A DNA stretch of 24,691 nt from contig CADCVT010000025.1 of the NCBI GenBank assembly GCA_902806215.1, positions 1 through 24,691 of the forward strand, given 5' to 3'. Source of the stretch: an uncultured Solirubrobacteraceae bacterium. Its GTDB lineage: Bacteria > Actinomycetota > Thermoleophilia > Solirubrobacterales > Solirubrobacteraceae. The position numbers and the translations under genes are program-made. Positions 7,712 to 15,377 of this stretch are shown here, piece after piece; positions within the stretch are counted from its first letter, which is position 1, and each line of letters begins with the position of its first letter. The notes beneath the pieces are model-generated. The model was not told the DNA's origin. It was given only the letters and a program-made list of their open reading frames with translations, and did no database searches.

Positions 7712-8574
7712 TCGGCGAGGAACCGATCGACGTCGGCGAGCTCCTTGTCGAAGACGCTCGGGTCCGGGACGTCGAGGCCCTTCGCGCTCCACGTGCCGAC
7801 CGCGACGCCGTCCACGGTCGCCGCCGCGCGGAGCATCCCGCCGCCGGGGTAGACGCGTTTGGTCAAAGCCGGACGCACGGCGAACGACCGGTCCTTCCAG
7901 CCGAGGAGGTACGGATCGAACGCGGGGAGGAGCCGGGGCCCGATCGGCGCGACCGGCTCTCGCCGCGCGAGGTCGACGAGGTCGCCGTCCTCGACGAGCT
8001 CGGCGCCGATCGCCCGCAGCCCCGCCCGCGCGTCGCCCAGCGGGAGGCCCGACCACGTCGCGAGGTCGGCCGCCGTCGCCGGCCCGTGCCCGCGCAGGTA
8101 CCGCCGCGCAAGCTCGGCCAGCGCGCGGTCGCGGTCGACCGCCGGGGGCGGCGAGATCCGCACGAACCGCTCCCCGTCCATGACGACGAGGCCGAGCAGA
8201 GCCGCCCGGTGCAGGAGGTGGTGCAGAGCCGACGCACTTCCGTCGCGATCCCCGGCAACGCCTTGGCGGGGGCTGACCCTCCTGGTGGCGATCTCCGTGC
8301 GCGTGAGGGGCCCGCGCTCGCCGAGCAGGTGCGCGACGAGCGTCGCGTCCGCCGGGTCGGCGCCGAGCTGCGCGAGCCGCCGGGTGTTCGACGGCAACGC
8401 CCGCCCGGCGACCAGCCCGTGCAGCCACCCGAAGTCGTCGGCAGCGACGAGGTGCAGCGTCCCGCGGCACAGCCACGTCCGCACGAGCCCCGGCCCGCCG
8501 ACGTCCGAGGCGACGAGGTCGCATGTACGCGCACGGACTGCCAGCCGCATCGACCGCATGTCCTGCGCCTGCAC
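7708..8574 (-). CDS. Winged-helix DNA-binding domain protein (HTH_42 type), start unclear
   Basis: From GTG 8574 the frame gives 288 residues typical of the winged-helix family related to COG3214/YcaQ. The evidence is VQAQD, LVRTWLCRGTLHLV, a wing region around LLHRAALLGLVVMDGERFVR, and the conserved core LLPAFDPYLLGWKDR with the C-terminal PGGGMLRAAATVDG. Relatives such as YcaQ are DNA glycosylases acting on crosslinks, but this branch is mostly uncharacterised. Family-like sequence continues in frame upstream of 8574 (LHRPRRATPLDVVQQLLA) back to about 8655, yet no ATG, GTG or TTG occurs before the in-frame stop at 8686-8688. Only CTG (in W-CTG-H) or ATC codons are available. The real start is therefore non-canonical, mutated or lost. 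Confidence 0.8.
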   Translation of the reverse strand: MQAQDMRSMRLAVRARTCDLVASDVGGPGLVRTWLCRGTLHLVAADDFGWLHGLVAGRALPSNTRRLAQLGADPADATLVAHLLGERGPLTRTEIATRRVSPRQGVAGDRDGSASALHHLLHRAALLGLVVMDGERFVRISPPPAVDRDRALAELARRYLRGHGPATAADLATWSGLPLGDARAGLRAIGAELVEDGDLVDLARREPVAPIGPRLLPAFDPYLLGWKDRSFAVRPALTKRVYPGGGMLRAAATVDGVAVGTWSAKGLDVPDPSVFDKELADVDRFLAD

Positions 8575-8685
8575 CGCCAGGAGCTGCTGAACGACATCGA
8601 GCGGCGTGGCCCGTCGGGGTCGGTGCAGCCACTGCGAGCACGCGCGCGGGCGCGGTTCAGGGATCCCCCCGATCGCAGCGTCTCG

Positions 8686-9447
8686 CTACTTCGGCGCCAT
8701 CCGCAGCGCGCCGTCGATCCGGATCGTCTCGCCGTTGAGCATCGTGTTCTCGACGATCGCCACCGCGAGCTGCGCGTACTCCGCCGGCAGCCCGAGCCGT
8801 TTGGGGAACGGGATCCCCGCGCCGAGCGCCTCGCGCGCCTCCTCGGCCAGCGCCGCGAGCAGCGGCGTGTCGAACAGCCCCGGCGCGATCGTGCACACGC
8901 GCACGCCGACCCCACTGAGGTCGCGGGCGGCCGGCAGCGTCAGCCCGACGACGCCGCCCTTCGACGCCGCGTAGGCGACCTGCCCGATCTGCCCGTCGAA
9001 CGCCGCGATCGACGCGGTGTTGATGCACACGCCGCGCTCGCCGCCCTCGTCCGGGTCGTTCGACGACATCGCGCTCGACTCGAAGCGCAGGGCGTTGAAC
9101 GTGCCCACGAGGTTGATCTGGATGACCTTCTGGAAGAACTCGAGCTGGTGCGGCCCCCGCTTGGACGAGATCCGCTCGGCCCACCCGACGCCGGCGCAGT
9201 TCACGCCGATGCGCAGCCCGCCGTCGGCCGACGCGGCAGCCTCGACCGCGGCCTGCACCGACCCCTCGTCGGTGACGTCGGCGCGCACGAACGTGGCGCC
9301 GATCTCCGAGGCCAGCGACTGCCCCTTCTCCTCGTTGACGTCCGCGACGACCACCGTCGCGCCACGCTCCGCGAGCGCCCGTGCCGTCGCCTCACCCAGT
9401 CCGCTGGCCCCGCCGACAACCAACGCTCCACTGCCTTCGATACGCAT
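8686..9447 (-). CDS. Short-chain dehydrogenase, 3-hydroxyacyl-CoA dehydrogenase (HSD17B10) type
   Basis: This 253-residue classical SDR starts at ATG 9447. The NAD-binding glycine motif is GGASGLGEA near residues 12-20, followed by the NCAG motif. Catalytic residues are S146 (NTASIAAFDGQIG), Y159 and K163 (YAASK). The C-terminal half, with TLPAARDLSG, IAPGLFDTPLL, MLNGETIRIDGALRM and a final APK, is characteristic of the 17-beta-HSD10-like 3-hydroxyacyl-CoA dehydrogenases. These oxidise 3-hydroxyacyl-CoA with NAD+ in fatty-acid or branched-chain oxidation. It diverges from the cupin gene over about 24 bp. A TAGATT -10-like hexamer ends 7 nt before the ATG, suggesting a leaderless mRNA. The winged-helix gene follows in the same frame, directly after the TAG. 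Confidence 0.93.
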   Translation of the reverse strand: MRIEGSGALVVGGASGLGEATARALAERGATVVVADVNEEKGQSLASEIGATFVRADVTDEGSVQAAVEAAASADGGLRIGVNCAGVGWAERISSKRGPHQLEFFQKVIQINLVGTFNALRFESSAMSSNDPDEGGERGVCINTASIAAFDGQIGQVAYAASKGGVVGLTLPAARDLSGVGVRVCTIAPGLFDTPLLAALAEEAREALGAGIPFPKRLGLPAEYAQLAVAIVENTMLNGETIRIDGALRMAPK

Positions 9448-9454
9448 GGACCGC

Positions 9455-9464
9455 AATCTATGGG
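9455..9464. promoter_or_regulatory. Overlapping back-to-back -10 elements (leaderless divergent promoters)
   Basis: On the minus strand TAGATT (complement of 9455-9460) ends 7 nt before the SDR ATG. On the plus strand TATGGG (9459-9464) ends 7 nt before ATG 9472 of the cupin gene. Both fit a TANNNT-like -10 placed so that transcription starts at the A of ATG. No -35 consensus or Shine-Dalgarno is evident. This is inferred from spacing. Confidence 0.4.
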
Positions 9465-9471
9465 TAGCGTC

Positions 9472-9813
9472 ATGCGCATGGATTCCTGGGACCTGACGAC
9501 GCTCGACATCGAGGTGCACAAGCCGAAGGTGCTGCGCTCCGACGCAGACGCCGCGCGCGCGATCGCGATCAACCTGCCCGCCGGCGACAAGCTGCAGGAG
9601 CACGAGGTCCACGAGCACGCGTACGTGACCGTGGTCTCGGGCGAGATCGAGGTCGAGGCGGGGGGCACGACGGAGACCGGCGGCGCCGGCTCGGTGTTCC
9701 ACTTCGAGCCGCACGAGCGCCACGAGGTCCGCGCGACGTCCGACGCGCGCTTCCTGCTGCTGCTCGCCCCGTGGACCGGCCCCGGCCGCGACGCCGAGGG
9801 CAACCGGGCGTAG
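9472..9813 (+). CDS. Single-domain cupin protein
   Basis: This is a small (~113-residue) cupin. The first conserved motif is seen as H-E-V-H-E-H followed by a glutamate in SGEIEVEAGG, and the second as FHFEPHERHEV. In the family this beta-barrel binds one divalent metal through His/His/Glu/His and serves as a dioxygenase, isomerase, thiol sensor or binding protein; nothing here chooses among them. In-frame ATGs occur at 9460, 9472 and 9478. I prefer 9472 because a TATGGG -10-like box lies 7 nt upstream (leaderless model), and none of the three has a ribosome-binding site. The gene is divergent from the SDR gene and followed by a cluster of palindromes. Confidence 0.85.
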   Translation: MRMDSWDLTTLDIEVHKPKVLRSDADAARAIAINLPAGDKLQEHEVHEHAYVTVVSGEIEVEAGGTTETGGAGSVFHFEPHERHEVRATSDARFLLLLAPWTGPGRDAEGNRA

Positions 9814-9830
9814 CCGGGGGTCGCGGCCCG

Positions 9831-9858
9831 CACCCCTAGGGGTGGGGACAACCCCACC
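9831..9858. promoter_or_regulatory. Stacked palindromes: CACCCCTAGGGGTG and GGTGGGG-N4-CCCCACC
   Basis: CACCCCTAGGGGTG (9831-9844) is a perfect 14-bp palindrome. Its right arm is shared with a second inverted repeat, GGTGGGG (9841-9847) / CCCCACC (9852-9858). The two stems are mutually exclusive as RNA. They lie between the cupin stop and the MMPL start, so they could be a cupin terminator or an operator for the transporter. The ACCCC-TA-GGGGT core resembles the general shape of CsoR/RcnR-family operators, but no such regulator is in the window. Confidence 0.5.
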
Positions 9859-9864
9859 ACCTCT

Positions 9865-9905
9865 CGGGAGGATCCCGCATAGCTGAGGGGTCTCGCCAAG
9901 GCGAG
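9865..9905 (+). promoter_or_regulatory. MMPL leader with two further small hairpins
   Basis: CGGGA-gga-TCCCG (9865-9877) and CTCGCC-aa-GGCGAG (9892-9905) are small perfect stems. The second ends 9 nt before the MMPL ATG and occupies the place where a Shine-Dalgarno would lie; no clear one is present. This suggests control of translation initiation, unproven. Confidence 0.35.
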
Positions 9906-9914
9906 TCTCCTCCC

Positions 9915-12059
9915 ATGACCTCCACCGCCCCTCATCAGAAGAAGCACCTCGCTGCCCGGATGGGCAGCTGGAGCGCCCGCAACAAGAAGAAGGCCATCTT
10001 CGGATGGCTCGCGTTCATCCTGCTCTCCGTCTTCATCGGCGGCGCTGTCGGGACGAAGCAGATCAGCGACAGCGACGGCGGTGCCGGCGACTCCGGCCGC
10101 GCCGACCGCGTCATCGACAAGGCGTTCCCCGACCGCGCCGAGGAGTCCATCCTCATCCAGTCCAAGGACGCGAGCGCGCGTCAATCCGCCGTGCGTGACG
10201 TGGAAGGCACGGTGAAGCGCTTCGGCGTCGAGCTGCAACCGCGTCAGACCTCCGACGACGGGCGCTCCGTGCTCGTCGGCTACGAGATGCCCGGCGACGA
10301 CGAGAGCACCGCGCTCGTCGACCGCAACGAGAAGATCGAGAACGCGGTCGCCGCCGTCGGCAAGGAGCACGCCGGCGACGCGTTCGTCGGCCAGTTCGGC
10401 GGCATCAGCGCCACCCGCGCGATGGACAAGGCGCTCGGCGACGACTTCAAGCAGGCCGAGCTCCTCTCGCTGCCCGTCACGCTCGTCATCCTGCTCGTGG
10501 CCTTCGGCGCGTTCGTCGCCGCCGGCCTGCCGCTGCTGCTCGGCCTCACCGCCGTCGGCGGCACGCTCGGGCTGATCGCGCTGCCGAGCCAGATCATGCC
10601 GGTCGACGAGGCGATCAGCTCGGTCGTCCTGCTCATCGGCCTGGCCGTCGGCGTGGACTACACGCTGTTCTACCTGCGTCGTGAGCGCGAGGAGCGCCGG
10701 CGCGGCGCCGGCAGGCTCGAGGCGATCGACGTCGCCGCGGCGACCTCGGGACGCGCGGTGCTCGTCTCCGGCCTGACCGTCATGGTCGCGATGGCCGGCA
10801 TGTTCCTCACCGGCCAGGCGACGTTCCAGTCGTTCGCGGTCGGCACCATCACCGTCGTCGCCGTCGCGATGATCGGCTCGCTCACGGTCGTGCCCGCCCT
10901 GCTCGCGGCGCTCGGCGACAAGGTCGAGAAGGGACGGATCCCGTTCCTGCACCGGCTGCGTCGCGACGACGGCGAATCCCGCCTGTGGAACGCCGTCCTC
11001 GACCGCGTCCTCGAGCGCCCGCTCGTCGCGGCCTCGCTGGCGACCGCCGTGCTCGTCGCGCTGGCGATCCCGGCGCTCGGCATGAAGACCGCGGAGGTCG
11101 GGATGACGAACCTCCCCGCCGACCTCGCCGTCATGACGACGTACGAGCGCATGCAGGACGCGTTCCCCGGCGGCGAGATCCCGGCCGAGGTCGTCGTCCG
11201 CGGCGACGCGATCGAGAGGATCCCTGCGCTGACCGCGGCAACGCAGTCGTGGGGCGAGGCGGACGTGTCGCTCTCGCCGGACCGGAGCGTCGCGGTCGTC
11301 AGCATCCCGATCCCCGGTGACGGCGCGAACGACGCGTCGATCGCCGCGATCGACGAGCTCCGCGGCGACATCGTCCCGCGCACCGTCGGCGCTGACGCCC
11401 TGGTCGCCGGGCAGACCGCCGGGTCCAAGGACTTCAACGACCTCATGTCGTCGAAGGCCCCGATCGTGTTCGCGTTCGTCCTGGCGCTCGCGTTCGGACT
11501 CCTGCTGGTGACGTTCCGCTCGGTCGTCATCCCGATCAAGGCGATCGTGCTGAACCTCCTCTCGGTGGCCGCCGCGTACGGCGTCCTCGTCCTGGTGTTC
11601 CAGCACGAGGTCGGCGCATCGCTGCTCGGCGTCGACGAGGCGAACAGCGGGTTCATCGTCAGCTGGCTGCCGATGTTCCTGTTCGTGATCCTGTTCGGCC
11701 TGTCGATGGACTACCACGTGTTCATCCTCAGCCGGATCCGCGAGGCGTTCGACGGCGGCATGAACACCGAGGAGGCGGTCGCCCACGGGATCAAGACCAC
11801 CGCGGGCGTCGTCACCAGCGCCGCCGTCGTGATGGTCGGCGTGTTCGCGATCTTCGGGACGCTCCAGTTCATCGCCATGAAGCAGATGGGCGTCGGCCTC
11901 GCCGCCGCGATCCTCATCGACGCGACGATCATCCGCGGCGTGCTGCTGCCCGCCACGATGAAGCTCCTCGGCGACTGGAACTGGTGGCTGCCGAAGCGGC
12001 TCGAGTGGCTGCCGCGCTTCGACGTCGAGGGCCGTCAGCCCGAGCCCGTCACCGCGTAG
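9915..12059 (+). CDS. MMPL/RND-superfamily membrane transporter
   Basis: This 714-residue protein is a two-repeat MMPL-type transporter. A membrane helix near residues 30-50 is followed by an extracytoplasmic domain, a five-helix bundle (about residues 180-330), a further helix near 370, a second external domain and a final five-helix bundle (about 515-690). The proton-relay Asp-Tyr pairs typical of mycobacterial MmpL proteins are present in both halves: GVDYTLFYLRRERE (D248, Y249) and LSMDYHVFILSRIRE (D599, Y600). In actinobacteria these proton-driven pumps export lipids, siderophores or drugs; the substrate here is unknown. No TetR/MarR regulator adjoins it, but its leader is rich in palindromes. 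The 3' end overlaps the convergent reductase gene by 25 bp. Confidence 0.95.
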   Translation: MTSTAPHQKKHLAARMGSWSARNKKKAIFGWLAFILLSVFIGGAVGTKQISDSDGGAGDSGRADRVIDKAFPDRAEESILIQSKDASARQSAVRDVEGTVKRFGVELQPRQTSDDGRSVLVGYEMPGDDESTALVDRNEKIENAVAAVGKEHAGDAFVGQFGGISATRAMDKALGDDFKQAELLSLPVTLVILLVAFGAFVAAGLPLLLGLTAVGGTLGLIALPSQIMPVDEAISSVVLLIGLAVGVDYTLFYLRREREERRRGAGRLEAIDVAAATSGRAVLVSGLTVMVAMAGMFLTGQATFQSFAVGTITVVAVAMIGSLTVVPALLAALGDKVEKGRIPFLHRLRRDDGESRLWNAVLDRVLERPLVAASLATAVLVALAIPALGMKTAEVGMTNLPADLAVMTTYERMQDAFPGGEIPAEVVVRGDAIERIPALTAATQSWGEADVSLSPDRSVAVVSIPIPGDGANDASIAAIDELRGDIVPRTVGADALVAGQTAGSKDFNDLMSSKAPIVFAFVLALAFGLLLVTFRSVVIPIKAIVLNLLSVAAAYGVLVLVFQHEVGASLLGVDEANSGFIVSWLPMFLFVILFGLSMDYHVFILSRIREAFDGGMNTEEAVAHGIKTTAGVVTSAAVVMVGVFAIFGTLQFIAMKQMGVGLAAAILIDATIIRGVLLPATMKLLGDWNWWLPKRLEWLPRFDVEGRQPEPVTA

Positions 12060-12721
12060 CGCAGGAACAGCGCCCCGTCCCCCTCGAGCGCCCAGCGCAG
12101 CTCGAGCGGGGTCGGGTGGCCGTCCGAGAGGATCGTCAGCGGCGCCGCTCCTCCCGCGAGGAGCGGCGCGACGGTGAGGAAGAGCTCGTCGACCATCCGG
12201 TCGGCGAGCATCGCCGCGTTGAGGGTCGGTCCGCCCTCGAGCAGGACGCTGCGGACGCCGTGCTCGGTGTGCGCGCGGCGCACTGCCTCGCCCGGCGCCG
12301 GGCCGACGTGCGTGAACACGCGCGCCTCGGGATCGGTGAAGAGCGGGATGTCATCGGGGAAGTCGCCGGTGCGGCTGCAGACGATCGCCAGCGGCTCGGG
12401 CTCGAGGCCGCGCTCGCGCCGGATCTCGCGGCGGCGCTCGTCGCGGACCATCCGCCCGTAGTGCTCGGCGCGCAGCGTCCCCGTTCCCACCATCACCGCG
12501 TCGACCGCGGTGCGCAGGGCGTGGAACACGGCGCGGTCCGCGTCGCTCGACAGCAGCTTGGTTTTCCCCTCGAGCGTCGCGCGCCCGTCGGTGCTCGAGA
12601 CCATGTTCACGACGACGTACGGACGGCCGGCCGGGGCGAGCGCCGCGAAGTCGACGTCGGCGAACAGCGCCTCGGCCTCGACCTCCTCAGGCTCCGGGAA
12701 CAGCCGCCGCAGCGCCGTCAC
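12035..12721 (-). CDS. RibD C-terminal/dihydrofolate-reductase-fold pyrimidine reductase family protein
   Basis: This 228-residue protein starts at GTG 12721, which overlaps the stop of the upstream gene (GTGA). The fold is indicated by RPYVVVNMVSSTDGRATLEG (substrate-binding strand), DAVMVGTGTLRAEHYG (NADPH-binding region) and VRSVLLEGGPTLNAAML, followed by DELFLTVAPLLAGG. These are diagnostic of the RibD_C family, which reduces the ribosyl side chain of a riboflavin precursor with NADPH; many stand-alone actinobacterial paralogues are annotated only as dihydrofolate reductase family proteins. No deaminase domain or other rib gene is nearby, so a riboflavin role is not assured. An alternative GTG at 12745 lies inside the upstream gene and is less likely. 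Confidence 0.9.
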   Translation of the reverse strand: MTALRRLFPEPEEVEAEALFADVDFAALAPAGRPYVVVNMVSSTDGRATLEGKTKLLSSDADRAVFHALRTAVDAVMVGTGTLRAEHYGRMVRDERRREIRRERGLEPEPLAIVCSRTGDFPDDIPLFTDPEARVFTHVGPAPGEAVRRAHTEHGVRSVLLEGGPTLNAAMLADRMVDELFLTVAPLLAGGAAPLTILSDGHPTPLELRWALEGDGALFLRYAVTGSG

Positions 12722-13500
12722 CGGGCGACGACCCGCAGACCGCACTCGCTCGCGTCGTTGGCGTAGTTCGACGGTGACGTGGTGCGGTACTGCGCGTAGA
12801 TCTCGTAGCGGCCGGGGCGTGGAGCCTTCCAGCGCACCGAGAACGCGCCGTCGCGGAGGCGCAGCCTGGCGACGGGGATCGAGCGGGAGGACCCCGCCGG
12901 CAACGCGCGGAGGACCACGCGGCCGATGTCCACGACGGGCGTCGTCGTCCCGAAGATCCGCCCGCCGCCCGTCGCGAGGCGGAGCTGAACGCCGAGCGGG
13001 CCGAGGTAGCGCGGGCCCTGGGCCGCGACCGTGAGCGGGTCGCCGGTCAGCGTCGACGGCGCGCCCGTGAACTCGGGCTGCGCTTCGAACGCGAGGCCGA
13101 GCTCATCCTCGCCCGGCCATGGCGCGTTGTTCAGCACGTCGGTGCCGGTCGCGACACCTGTGCCGCCGGCCGGGATCGTCACGTCGTAGGTGAAGGTGCT
13201 CAGCTCGAGTCGGGCGAAGTGGAAGCGCTGCCAGCGCCCGGGGCAGGCGCCGACCCCGGGGGACACCACGCTCGCCTGGCCGGCGCGGACATCCCCGGAG
13301 AACGTGAGCGGAGCCTGAGAGCGCAGGCGGAAGCGCTCCTCCTGGCCGCCCGCGCCCATCGTCAGGCGCGACACGGTCCGGACGGGCAGGCTCGTCAGCG
13401 ACGAGGCGGCCTCATGGTCGAGGGCGAACGTCGGGGTCGCGGTGGCCGGGGCGGCCGGAACGACGACGAGGACGCTGAGAAGAGGGAGGAGGCGGCGCAT
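12718..13500 (-). CDS. Secreted protein of unknown function
   Basis: This 260-residue protein has a clear signal peptide (MRR, hydrophobic stretch to about residue 16, APATATP cleavage region). The mature part is rich in Thr, Gly and Pro with alternating beta-strand pattern and no membrane helix. The C-terminal ~60 residues (VARLRLRDGAFSVRWKAP, GRYEIYAQY) look like an Ig-like or fibronectin-like beta sandwich. Two cysteines occur in the mature chain, near residues 85 and 254. I do not recognise the family. It is probably cotranscribed with the RibD-type gene through a GTGA overlap. Its start lies only 20 bp from the divergent start at 13521, and no Shine-Dalgarno is visible, so it may be leaderless. 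Confidence 0.75.
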   Translation of the reverse strand: MRRLLPLLSVLVVVPAAPATATPTFALDHEAASSLTSLPVRTVSRLTMGAGGQEERFRLRSQAPLTFSGDVRAGQASVVSPGVGACPGRWQRFHFARLELSTFTYDVTIPAGGTGVATGTDVLNNAPWPGEDELGLAFEAQPEFTGAPSTLTGDPLTVAAQGPRYLGPLGVQLRLATGGGRIFGTTTPVVDIGRVVLRALPAGSSRSIPVARLRLRDGAFSVRWKAPRPGRYEIYAQYRTTSPSNYANDASECGLRVVAR

Positions 13501-13520
13501 GTCGTGACATCATCGCGGGT

Positions 13521-13931
13521 GTGGAGCCATGGAGCGGCATAGCCGACGCCGACGCGCACCTCGGGCGCCCCGTGCCGCTCCCGAAGGCGACGCTGCCGCT
13601 CGCCCGTTGGGTCGAGGTCCACGCCGCCGGCGAACGGGCGGTGGAGATCGAGTGGAACCTCGACGACACCCGCGACGGGAGCGTCGGCCGCCTCGCGCTC
13701 TACGCCGGCGAGGCGCCGCCCGAGGAGCGCCCGTGGGACGTCGCGGTCGAGCAGGTCGAGCTCGGCGGCGAGCAGGCCGAGCACCGCGTCGTCCCGCTGG
13801 AGGAGGCCGAGCCGCCGCTCAAGCCGGCCCACGAGCTGCGCTGGCGCCTGGACGGCCTGCACCTGCGGCTCACCGCGCAGGGGCCGTGGCGCATCGAGGA
13901 CCTCCTGGCCATCGGCGCGTCCGTTGGTTAG
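13521..13931 (+). CDS. Hypothetical protein (136 aa)
   Basis: The frame starts at GTG 13521 and stops at TAG 13929-13931. The protein is acidic, has no signal peptide or membrane segment, and is rich in Glu, Leu and Pro. Patterns such as ARWVEVHAAGERAVEIEWNL and LRWRLDGLHLRLTAQGPWRIEDLL suggest a small all-beta domain. I do not recognise the family. Codon bias (GC-rich third positions) matches its neighbours, which supports real coding. Its 3' end overlaps the TTG start of the glycoside hydrolase gene by 8 bp, so the two are likely coupled. Confidence 0.65.
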   Translation: MEPWSGIADADAHLGRPVPLPKATLPLARWVEVHAAGERAVEIEWNLDDTRDGSVGRLALYAGEAPPEERPWDVAVEQVELGGEQAEHRVVPLEEAEPPLKPAHELRWRLDGLHLRLTAQGPWRIEDLLAIGASVG

Positions 13932-15366
13932 GGCCGCGGTCGTCCTCCTGGTGGTGCTCGCGAGCGCCGCCGCGCCCGCCGCCGCGCACCAGCGGCAGGA
14001 GTCGGTGTTCATGGACGACAACCGGCTGCTCTACCGCGGCAACGCGGTCACCGACGCGACGCTCGACGAGCTGCGCGACCTCGGCGTCGACCGCGTGCGG
14101 GTGTCGCTGCACTGGCGGGCGGTCGCGCGCGAGCACCGCAGCGCGCGCAGGCCGAAGCCCGCCGCCCGCTACGACGTCGCGACGCTCCACGCGATCGAGC
14201 ACGTCCTGCGCGCCGGCCGCGCCCGCGGCATCGACGTGCTCGTCAACGTCACGGGCGGCGCGCCGCTGTGGGCGACCGGCCGGCGCAACCGGCGCCCCGT
14301 GTCGCTGCAGTACCGGCCCGACGTTAACGAATTTCGCCGCTTCGTCCGCCTTCTCGGACGGCACTTCAACGGGCGCCGTGCGCCCGAGGTCGACGCCTGG
14401 TCGATCTGGAACGAGCCCAACCAGGGCGCGTTGCTGCAGCCGCAGTGGGAGGGCGGCAAGCTCACCTCGCCGGGGATCTACCGCTCGCTCGTGCGCGCCG
14501 CGCTCGCCGGCCTGCGCGACGCGGGCCAGGAGGACGACATCATCCTGCTCGGCGAGACCGCGCCGAAGGGCAGCGACGCACGCACCGCGACGAGCGCGGT
14601 GCGGCCCGGGCCGTTCCTGCGCGACCTGTTCTGCCTCGACGCGGACCTGCTGCCGCTCGAGGGATGCGATTGGGGCGATCGCTTCGAGGTCACCGGCTTC
14701 GCCCACCACCCGTACTCGATCGTCTCCCCGCCCGAGACGCCGCACCCGAACCCCGACGACATGACGCTGGCCGACCGCGACCGCCTCACGCGGCTGCTCG
14801 ACGCCGCCGCGTCGCAGGGACGGATCCCGCCCGAGCTGCCGCTCTGGTACACGGAGTACGGCTACCAGACGATGCCGCCCGACCCGTACCGCGGCGTGTC
14901 GCTGGCCGACCAGGCCGCGTGGCTCGTCAGGGCCGAGCGCATGACGTTCCTCGACGAGCGCGTCGCCGCGCACACGCAGTTCCTCATGCTCGACGACGTG
15001 CCGCGCGACCGGCCCGACCGCTCGCGCTGGGGGACGTACCAGTCGGGCCTGCGCTTCGCCGACGGGCGCAAGAAGCCCGCGTGGCACGCGTACCGGCTCG
15101 GGCTCGACGCGCCCAACCGCGTGCGGCTCGGCGAGTCGCTGCGGCTGTGGGGCTTCGTCCGCGGCGCGCCCAACGGCGTGTCGCAGCGGGTGCAGGTGGA
15201 GTTCGCGGTCCCGGGGACCGATCTCTTCGTGCCGATCGGCGACCCGTTGGCGGTCTACGACGACCGCGGCTACTTCGAGACGCCGGTGCTGTTCCCGCGC
15301 AGCGGCGCGTACCGCCTGCGGTGGGGCGGAGGCGTATCGAACCCGGTGTCGGTCTACGTGGAGTAG
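13924..15366 (+). CDS. Secreted glycoside hydrolase, clan GH-A type (cellulase-like)
   Basis: This 480-residue protein starts at TTG 13924, which yields a good signal peptide (VRAAVVLLVVLASAAAPAAA) and overlaps the upstream stop. Residues ~30-370 form a (beta/alpha)8-type catalytic domain. VRVSLHWRAVA matches the second strand, S160-I-W-N-E-P-N carries the likely acid/base E164 at the end of strand 4, FAHHPYS lies near strand 6, and LWYTEYGYQT carries the likely nucleophile E311 at strand 7. This E/E arrangement is that of clan GH-A (GH5/GH39-like). The last ~90 residues look like a beta-sandwich appendage. It probably cleaves a polysaccharide outside the cell; family and substrate cannot be fixed by eye. 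A membrane-protein gene follows 11 bp downstream. Confidence 0.88.
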   Translation: MVRAAVVLLVVLASAAAPAAAHQRQESVFMDDNRLLYRGNAVTDATLDELRDLGVDRVRVSLHWRAVAREHRSARRPKPAARYDVATLHAIEHVLRAGRARGIDVLVNVTGGAPLWATGRRNRRPVSLQYRPDVNEFRRFVRLLGRHFNGRRAPEVDAWSIWNEPNQGALLQPQWEGGKLTSPGIYRSLVRAALAGLRDAGQEDDIILLGETAPKGSDARTATSAVRPGPFLRDLFCLDADLLPLEGCDWGDRFEVTGFAHHPYSIVSPPETPHPNPDDMTLADRDRLTRLLDAAASQGRIPPELPLWYTEYGYQTMPPDPYRGVSLADQAAWLVRAERMTFLDERVAAHTQFLMLDDVPRDRPDRSRWGTYQSGLRFADGRKKPAWHAYRLGLDAPNRVRLGESLRLWGFVRGAPNGVSQRVQVEFAVPGTDLFVPIGDPLAVYDDRGYFETPVLFPRSGAYRLRWGGGVSNPVSVYVE

Positions 15367-15377
15367 GGTCCCGCGCC

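Noticed and set aside
8686..9723. Longer SDR start at 9723
   Set aside because: It would cover the divergent cupin gene; SDR similarity starts at ATG 9447 just before the GGASGLG motif.
9201..11786. 861-codon minus-strand frame opposite the MMPL and cupin genes
   Set aside because: Its composition (D/E/R/H-rich, no motifs) is typical of an antisense shadow, while the plus strand encodes a clear MMPL transporter.
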